Below are positions 15,436 through 20,880 of a stretch of DNA of 20,880 nucleotides, one piece after another. A program made the position numbers and the translations under genes. Position 1 is the stretch's first letter; each line of letters starts with the position of its first letter. The notes under the pieces were generated by a model. That model had not been told where the DNA came from. It did not search any database and saw only the letters and a list, made by a program, of their open reading frames with translations. This stretch comes from Candidatus Rifleibacteriota bacterium (GTDB lineage: Bacteria; Riflebacteria; Ozemobacteria; Ozemobacterales; Ozemobacteraceae), in the NCBI GenBank assembly GCA_022704885.1, contig JAKJFO010000017.1:16833-37712 (forward strand). The letters are read 5' to 3'.

Positions 15436-18415
15436 CAACAGGCCGATCCGGTTGCTCATTCTGATTTTCGGGATAATTCTCAATCTGATCATCATCGGTT
15501 TCTTTCATGAACGTTGCGAGCAGCGTGAATACCAGAATTACCGGCGCAGTCGCGAAACTTTTCTCGAAAAGATGTATGCCTCATTCCGTTTCGATAAGCT
15601 TTTTAACAGCAGATTCAACCAGCTTTTTGCCGAATCTGGCGGAAAGAATGCGTCTGAGGCCATTCGTTTGACCGCCGACTGGTTGCGCCGGCATGGCATG
15701 GCGTCCGATTCCTGCGAAATAGTCTATTTTAACAACCGACAGCCTCTGAATGTGCCGTCTGAACGCGCTGATGACTGGAAATTCATGCTCGAACACTTCG
15801 ACACCGGTCTATTAAGATCACGTCTTGAGGGAGAAGCCAAAAACCGCCTGATCAAGCTGCTGAACGGCGGCGTCGGATTTCCGCGTCTCGAAGGCAAACC
15901 AGGAGTTCTTCAAAAAGTGACCATCGCAGGTGAAAGAACCTACGGCATCTGGTTCTCAGCACCAGAAAGCCATGCTGATGGAGTTAACGCGATGATCGCA
16001 CTGGTGCATGAAAAGAAACTCACCGACCGGTTTCTCGCCCGCAATCTCTTTGCCAGTCTGGGTGTGTCGCCGAATGAATATGGCTATGTCAACCTGTTCA
16101 ACCCTGAAGATTCCCTTGTTCCTGAAGGCCTGAATCCATTTGTCATCGCTCCCCGGGTCAGTGGCATGGATATCAAGAGCGGTTATGAATACCTGGTCTT
16201 CGGCTCGCGCGAAGTGCTGGTGTCTTTCAAACCAGATGGGCGCATTCTTCTTTCGGTCATGAACTATCGCAGGGTGCCGGCCCCATTCTGGACGCTGGCT
16301 TTGTTCTTTTTCTGGGTTCCTCTCTGGTTTCGAGCTTTTCAAACAGAAGAAGGCTTCAAGCTTTCGCTGACCACGATGATCACATTCGTTTTTCTGATCA
16401 GCATGGCTTTGCCGGTCGTTGCCGTCGGTTTCTACTGGAACCTGTTTCTAGATTCGCGCCGCGAATCAGCCAGAATCGAGACCGCCGCCCGTCTCGAAAA
16501 ACTTCTGATGCAGCTCGATTCGCATTATGCCGAAGAATTCAGAGTAGTTCGCAAGAAATATCGCGATCTTGTCGAAATTTTTAACGGCAAGCCTGATAGA
16601 CTGCAGGACTTCATCGATCAGTCGGTGCGCCTCGAACTCGAATTTCTTTTCGATACCTGTCTGCTGATCGATGCCGAAGGCCGATTTATCAGGCCTTACG
16701 CCACTGCCGGCATGCAGGTCAGGCGACTGGTTTTTTATGATATGGCTCATCGCGAAAAGGTATGTCAGCAGGCCTTCGCCGATGGCTGGATTCCCTTCGA
16801 TCTTGAAGCTGAGTATGTGTTGAAGACCACCCCCGAAAACTTCGATCTCAAAAAATGTATAACTCTTATGCCGGCGCAGGGAAAAACAGCATACACTTCA
16901 ATTACCGGTTTTACCGGCAAAGATCTGATCAATCGTTATAATTCTACGATTCAGGGCTCTGGCAGTGCCGGTAAAGAAGAAGTCTCGTCGATGATCATGT
17001 CTTCGTTTCTCGAATCTGAAGATGAGAACTCGGTTTCGCGCATACAGCAGAATCTCGGCGATTTTATCGAACTCGGTTTCGACGTTAACCAGTCGATCAA
17101 CTTTGTCGATCTGATCAAAGACGTCGATGGACGGGCAAAATACTGTCTGATTATCTTTTCCGGCAATTACAACTTCTCGCGTAACTATTTCGAAAAGGTT
17201 TTTCGCAACAAAGAGTGCTGGCCGGCAGATATTCAGTTTATGGCCGTATCGTCGCGTGTGTTCAGCGTCAGTTTTCCTTTCGTCGACATGCGTATGCGCA
17301 TGCCGAGACTGTTCAGCATGATGCAGCCACCACGCAACCTGCACGTAGAAGAACATCTTATCAATGGCAAACCGCATCTGCTCTGTGCTTATGTCGGCAA
17401 AAAGGTGCAGGGTTATGTTTTATTTGCAGCCATTTCGCTCGAAGCGATCGACAGGCAGCTGTCGGAACTCGAAAACCGGCTGCTGCTGGCAGCCTGTATT
17501 GTTATCGTTGCGCTGATATTCGTCTATATCAGATTGATACGGGGCGTGCTCAGACCGGCTCGACTGGTCATGGGCGGGGTCCATGCCATGGAAAAGCACG
17601 ATCATTCACATCGTATCGTCATCGAGACGTCTGACGAATGGCAGCAGCTGGCAGAAACTTTCAATGGCGCACTTGAAGGCATGAAGGAACTCGAAGTCGC
17701 GCATTTCGTGCAAACCTGCATTCTGCCCGGAAGTGACATCTGTTCTGGCGCCGCCAGATTCGCCGGCCGCACTGTGCCGGCTGATGACGTCGGCGGTGAC
17801 TATTACGACGCGTTCGTGCCGGCCGAAGGGGAGATGGTATTCATCATGGGTGACGTGTCAGGCCACTCGATTTCGGCGGCACTCGTAGTTTCAATGGCCA
17901 GAGCGGCTTTTTCCGGCATCGTCGATCAGGGTGTGAAGATGCCGCACGAAATCTTCACCATGATGAACAACCTTATGCTCGGGCATTTGCGTCGGGTTAA
18001 AATGATGACCTGTTTTGGCGGGCATATCGATAAATCCGGCAAGCTGACCTGCTGCAATGCCGGACAGGCGTTTCCTTATATGATAAGAGAAGATGGTGGA
18101 GTCGAAGCGATAAAACAGATTGGTTATCCACTTGGTGCCGCGCGCAAAAAAACGCTGAAATTTCTCGAAATGCAGCTGCCGGAACGCTGTCGCATCGTCA
18201 TGTTCAGTGATGGCGTCGTCGAAGCGATGAACGAAGACAACCAGCCGTTCGGCTATGACCGCCTCGAACGTCTGGTTCGAAGGCTTGGCTGGCAGATCAG
18301 CAACGAAGAGTTTTTTGCCGCATTATACAGCGAAGTTAAAAAGTTTTCGGGCACTGTGCCCTGGGGAGACGATGTTACAGTCGCGCTTCTCGACTACGAT
18401 CGCACCAAAATCTGA
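15422..18415 (+). CDS. Membrane SpoIIE-type PP2C phosphatase with HAMP domain (second of tandem pair)
   Basis: 997 residues; ATG at 15422 with AGGAG six bases upstream, inside the end of the preceding gene. The layout matches its neighbour: helices near 10-27, 289-308, 318-343 and 686-707, two outside regions (about 28-288 and 344-685), HAMP, then cytoplasmic PP2C. Sequence similarity outside the catalytic part is low by eye, so the sensors probably respond to different cues. Catalytic motifs are GGDYYDA with D793, MGDVSGHS with D811, FSDGVVEA with D930, and GDDVTV with D983/D984. The usual AGH is replaced by NAGQ (Q882), but all metal-binding aspartates are kept, so activity is likely. The 14-bp overlap predicts translational coupling and a one-to-one ratio of the two phosphatases. 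The substrate, probably a phosphorylated STAS protein, is encoded elsewhere. Confidence 0.93.
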   Translation: MPTTDNRPIRLLILIFGIILNLIIIGFFHERCEQREYQNYRRSRETFLEKMYASFRFDKLFNSRFNQLFAESGGKNASEAIRLTADWLRRHGMASDSCEIVYFNNRQPLNVPSERADDWKFMLEHFDTGLLRSRLEGEAKNRLIKLLNGGVGFPRLEGKPGVLQKVTIAGERTYGIWFSAPESHADGVNAMIALVHEKKLTDRFLARNLFASLGVSPNEYGYVNLFNPEDSLVPEGLNPFVIAPRVSGMDIKSGYEYLVFGSREVLVSFKPDGRILLSVMNYRRVPAPFWTLALFFFWVPLWFRAFQTEEGFKLSLTTMITFVFLISMALPVVAVGFYWNLFLDSRRESARIETAARLEKLLMQLDSHYAEEFRVVRKKYRDLVEIFNGKPDRLQDFIDQSVRLELEFLFDTCLLIDAEGRFIRPYATAGMQVRRLVFYDMAHREKVCQQAFADGWIPFDLEAEYVLKTTPENFDLKKCITLMPAQGKTAYTSITGFTGKDLINRYNSTIQGSGSAGKEEVSSMIMSSFLESEDENSVSRIQQNLGDFIELGFDVNQSINFVDLIKDVDGRAKYCLIIFSGNYNFSRNYFEKVFRNKECWPADIQFMAVSSRVFSVSFPFVDMRMRMPRLFSMMQPPRNLHVEEHLINGKPHLLCAYVGKKVQGYVLFAAISLEAIDRQLSELENRLLLAACIVIVALIFVYIRLIRGVLRPARLVMGGVHAMEKHDHSHRIVIETSDEWQQLAETFNGALEGMKELEVAHFVQTCILPGSDICSGAARFAGRTVPADDVGGDYYDAFVPAEGEMVFIMGDVSGHSISAALVVSMARAAFSGIVDQGVKMPHEIFTMMNNLMLGHLRRVKMMTCFGGHIDKSGKLTCCNAGQAFPYMIREDGGVEAIKQIGYPLGAARKKTLKFLEMQLPERCRIVMFSDGVVEAMNEDNQPFGYDRLERLVRRLGWQISNEEFFAALYSEVKKFSGTVPWGDDVTVALLDYDRTKI

Positions 18416-18431
18416 ACATCGATTCAGCTGC

Positions 18432-18460
18432 TTGCATTGTGCACCGATTTATCCTATAAT
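18432..18460 (+). promoter_or_regulatory. Sigma70-type promoter for resB-ccsA
   Basis: TTGCAT (18432-18437), a 17-bp spacer and a perfect TATAAT (18455-18460). The expected start of transcription is near 18467, only about three bases before the ATG at 18470. There is no Shine-Dalgarno in CGCCTTGCC just before the ATG, so this mRNA may be leaderless. The -35 is a modest 3/6 match. Confidence 0.5.
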
Positions 18461-18469
18461 CGCCTTGCC

Positions 18470-19990
18470 ATGCGAACAATTCATAAAATTTTTGTGTCGT
18501 TGAAGTCCGCGGTTATCCTGATTGCCATTCTTACTCTGCTGGCAACATTGGGCACGCTGGTGCCCCAGAATCTCGATGCCGTGGATTATCTGAAAAATTA
18601 TCCCATAACCGGGCACTGGATACTCTCTCTTGGCTTCGACGACATGTATCGGAGTGCACCATTTCAAACCTGTCTCTGGCTGTTATCGGTGTCTACGCTT
18701 GCGTGCATCATGACCCGCTGGAAAAATACCTGGCGCAAGCTGTCGGCCAGAGTTGAAAGAGCGAGCGTCAGGGAAATCAGAGCTTATGAGTCTGGGCATC
18801 TGCTTTCTGGCAGGCTGACTGAATCCTGGCAGAGCAGATTTGACCGCGTCAGAACTGACGAAGATGGCGTGCAGATCGCACTCAAGACCTCTGGGCGCTC
18901 TTCTTTGCTCGGTGGCATGTTTATTCACATTGGCCTGCTGCTGATACTGGCCGGTGGTCTGATCGGTGTTTATCTCAGCGTTGAGACCGTTATCAGGGGT
19001 TCAAAGGGAGACCTCGTACCGGTTCCTCCCCTTGAAGCAGTGCGCGCGGCCCGTGATGCCGACAAGATTGCGCGTATGGCACGCAATATCAGATCTTTCT
19101 CAGCAGAAGATCCGCGTTTGAACCCCATGCGGGAGCAGATCGATTCTTTGCACGAAAAATATAAGGCCGGTCTGGCCAGCCCTGCCTTCAAGATCAGATT
19201 CAATGAACTGTGGGTCGAAAACTATCGCGCGCAGGATGGCAGTGATGCTGGTGTTAAAAGCTGGAACTCACGTGTAAGCTTCATTGACGGTGATAAAGAG
19301 AGCGATTCTACGTTGGTCATGGTCAACCAGCCGGTCAGTTATGGCGACTATACCTTCTACCAGTCGAGCTGGAACCAGTTTTACCGCAAGGTGACCGTGC
19401 AGGTCGATTACGTTGGCGATGCCTCAGCCACAGCCATTACAGGCAATGATTCCGCGACTTTCCCGGTGACTCTGGAATTGACTCTGAAGAAGCCGGTAAA
19501 GCCGGCCTGGGCTCCTTTCGATCTGGTTCTGGTCGATTTTATGCCGGACTTTCGCATTATCAACGATCGCTTCGTCAGTGTGTCAGATGAGCTTAACAAC
19601 CCGGCAGCAATGATCGTTGCCTACGATGAAAGCGGTAACGTTGCCGGTCGCGCCTGGGCTTTTCCTGAAGACCGCATGTCGATGGCAGGCCATGTAACCA
19701 GTATGCCCTTTCGTTTTACCTTTATCGATGCTGAAGCTGAATATGAGAGTGGCATGCAGATGGCGCACGACCCGGGCAAGCCTGTCGTGTGGCTTGGCTG
19801 CCTGATTTTTACGCTCGGCATGATCATGAGTTTTTACGTAACTTACCGCGAACTGTGGCTGCTGGTTTATCCTGACGGCTCCTGCTATATCGCGGTCACC
19901 GGCAATCGCCCGGCCAAAACTTTTGCCGAAGACCTGACGCAGCTCGACAGTCAGCTGATCGCCATCGACAAGGAACCAGCCATATCATGA
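18470..19990 (+). CDS. resB: ResB-like cytochrome c biogenesis protein (system II)
   Basis: 506 residues from ATG 18470; the in-frame TTG at 18437 overlaps the predicted promoter. ResB (Ccs1) forms the cytochrome c synthase complex with CcsA, carrying heme and apocytochrome for thioether attachment outside the membrane. Four helices are visible: about 13-31 (AVILIAILTLLATLGTLV, followed by PQN), 65-82, 149-168 (GGMFIHIGLLLILAGGLIGV, with His153 a likely heme-linked residue) and 440-460. A large periplasmic domain (about 169-438) contains NQPVSYGDYTFYQSSW, a ResB signature, and ends in HDPGKPVVWLG with His433. It overlaps ccsA by the ATGA arrangement, which supports coupled translation. The family call is secure. 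The presence of this pair implies c-type cytochromes in the organism. Confidence 0.95.
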   Translation: MRTIHKIFVSLKSAVILIAILTLLATLGTLVPQNLDAVDYLKNYPITGHWILSLGFDDMYRSAPFQTCLWLLSVSTLACIMTRWKNTWRKLSARVERASVREIRAYESGHLLSGRLTESWQSRFDRVRTDEDGVQIALKTSGRSSLLGGMFIHIGLLLILAGGLIGVYLSVETVIRGSKGDLVPVPPLEAVRAARDADKIARMARNIRSFSAEDPRLNPMREQIDSLHEKYKAGLASPAFKIRFNELWVENYRAQDGSDAGVKSWNSRVSFIDGDKESDSTLVMVNQPVSYGDYTFYQSSWNQFYRKVTVQVDYVGDASATAITGNDSATFPVTLELTLKKPVKPAWAPFDLVLVDFMPDFRIINDRFVSVSDELNNPAAMIVAYDESGNVAGRAWAFPEDRMSMAGHVTSMPFRFTFIDAEAEYESGMQMAHDPGKPVVWLGCLIFTLGMIMSFYVTYRELWLLVYPDGSCYIAVTGNRPAKTFAEDLTQLDSQLIAIDKEPAIS

Positions 19991-20880
19991 GTGAAATCCC
20001 ATTGTTTGTCTTTTCGATGATCTGTTATGTTCTCGCTTTTGTCGGTTTTTGCACCCATATCAGCCTTAATCGCGAAAAGTTTTACAGATCATCGCGAGGC
20101 GTAGCCTGGGCCGGCGTTCTGGCCGCGCTGGCGGCGCTAGGTCTGCGCTGGTATGATGCCGGGCACCCGCCCCTTTCTAACATGTACGAGTCGCTGGTTA
20201 CTTTATCTACTCTAATTGCGCTGACCGGCCTGCTTTTTACGGCCAGACAGCCTCTGCCAATGCTGGAAGCCGGCACCTGCGTCATTTCTATTCTCATGTT
20301 TGGCGTCGCTTCTTTGTTTTCTTCTCACACCCGACCTTTGATCCCTGCATTGCAGTCTTACTGGCTGCATCTCCATGTTTCTCTGGCTTTTGTTGGCGAG
20401 GCTCTGTTCGCAATCGCCTTTATCCTCAGCTATCTCTACTGCTTTCAGAAAATCATGACGGGCTCGGCGAACAGCAGTTCATTTTCGAGCATTCATGAGA
20501 AAATCACCTGCTATTTTGTCGTAGTCGGCCTGCCGCTGGCTTTTGTAACCGGCATGGCTGTTCTGGCATCTCATCTTAGCCGCCTGCCGGCGTATGCAGA
20601 GCGCTGGTCGGGTCTTGTCTGGGGAGTTATCGTGCCTGCTGTCGTGACCATGCTGCTGCTGATGATACTGACCTGGATGTATCGCGGCGCTGTTCATAAA
20701 GGCGTCGAAAAATGGCTGCCAGATGCAGACAGCCTTGATAAGCTGATTTATCGGTCTATTGCTCTTGGTTACCCTCTTTTTACCGTTGGTGGCCTGATTT
20801 TTGGTATGGTCTGGGCGAACAAGGCCTGGGGGCGTTACTGGGGCTGGGATCCCAAAGAAACCTGGGCTCTGATCACTTTC
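19987..20880 (+). CDS. ccsA: CcsA-like cytochrome c synthase subunit (3' end outside window)
   Basis: 298 residues are present and the frame stays open to the right edge. The ATG overlaps the resB stop as ATGA. It is a multi-pass membrane protein. Family motifs are LSNMYESLVTLSTL near the start, then RPLIPALQSYWLHLHVSLAF, in which H128 and H130 sit at the conserved periplasmic heme-ligand region. The WWD heme-handling signature appears as WGRYWGWDPKETWALITF (residues 281-298), cut off by the edge. With ResB it exports heme and attaches it to apocytochrome c CXXCH motifs. The second conserved periplasmic histidine would lie beyond the window. The family is also called CcsB/CcmC-like; the adjacency to resB favours CcsA. 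Confidence 0.95.
   Translation, partial: MSEIPLFVFSMICYVLAFVGFCTHISLNREKFYRSSRGVAWAGVLAALAALGLRWYDAGHPPLSNMYESLVTLSTLIALTGLLFTARQPLPMLEAGTCVISILMFGVASLFSSHTRPLIPALQSYWLHLHVSLAFVGEALFAIAFILSYLYCFQKIMTGSANSSSFSSIHEKITCYFVVVGLPLAFVTGMAVLASHLSRLPAYAERWSGLVWGVIVPAVVTMLLLMILTWMYRGAVHKGVEKWLPDADSLDKLIYRSIALGYPLFTVGGLIFGMVWANKAWGRYWGWDPKETWALITF

Noticed and set aside
12535..18415. Phosphatase pair as a defence or anti-phage system
   Set aside because: The domains are standard signalling modules and no nuclease, NTPase or toxin gene is adjacent.

Overview
The window is a gene-dense bacterial chromosome segment with moderate GC content (roughly half, estimated by eye). Every start codon given here was chosen from Shine-Dalgarno spacing, promoter position or family alignment from memory. 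No RNA gene, insertion sequence, prophage, CRISPR array or integration site is visible, and no gene-free stretch exceeds 300 bases. The gene mix is B12-type radical SAM, DUF362 and EFR1 ferredoxins, bacterial SUI1/YciH, tandem membrane SpoIIE-type phosphatases, TPR and propeller secretory proteins, and system II cytochrome c assembly. It fits a Gram-negative-like, probably anaerobic deep-branching lineage; Candidatus Riflebacteria/Ozemobacteria is my guess from gene content, not a demonstrated assignment.

Layout. 1-1605 is the end of a B12-binding radical SAM enzyme that runs off the left edge. 1795-2832 is a DUF362/ferredoxin protein, convergent with a pRiA4b ORF-3 family gene (2902-3504, minus). 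That gene and asnS (3668-5119) are transcribed divergently from two well-formed sigma70-type promoters about 20 bp apart. asnS converges on a secreted beta-propeller protein (5178-7100, minus), with a 10-bp-stem hairpin between them. Divergent from the propeller gene is an EFR1-type flavodoxin/ferredoxin (7257-8066). A two-gene set follows: an exported SH3b plus CHAP/NlpC-like protein (8129-9073) and an exported NHL-like propeller protein (9091-10053). It ends in a textbook bidirectional terminator shared with the convergent yciH gene (10117-10479, minus).

The right half reads entirely on the plus strand. It holds a small lipoprotein (10653-10919), an exported TPR protein with a C-terminal beta-rich domain (11046-12494), and two large membrane-anchored PP2C/SpoIIE phosphatases overlapping by 14 bp (12535-15435 and 15422-18415). 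The resB-ccsA cytochrome c synthase pair (18470-19990 and 19987 to the right edge) has its own promoter only a few bases from its start codon.

How the genes work together. The clearest functional units are resB-ccsA (heme delivery and attachment to apocytochrome c outside the membrane) and the TPR-phosphatase-phosphatase cluster. The latter is probably a signalling operon in which two related receptors control phosphorylation of an unseen STAS or anti-sigma partner. I found no convincing wholly new system. The most interesting items are the paired two-loop SpoIIE receptors with an altered phosphatase motif, the unknown C-terminal domains of the propeller and TPR proteins, and candidate leaderless mRNAs for resB and yciH.
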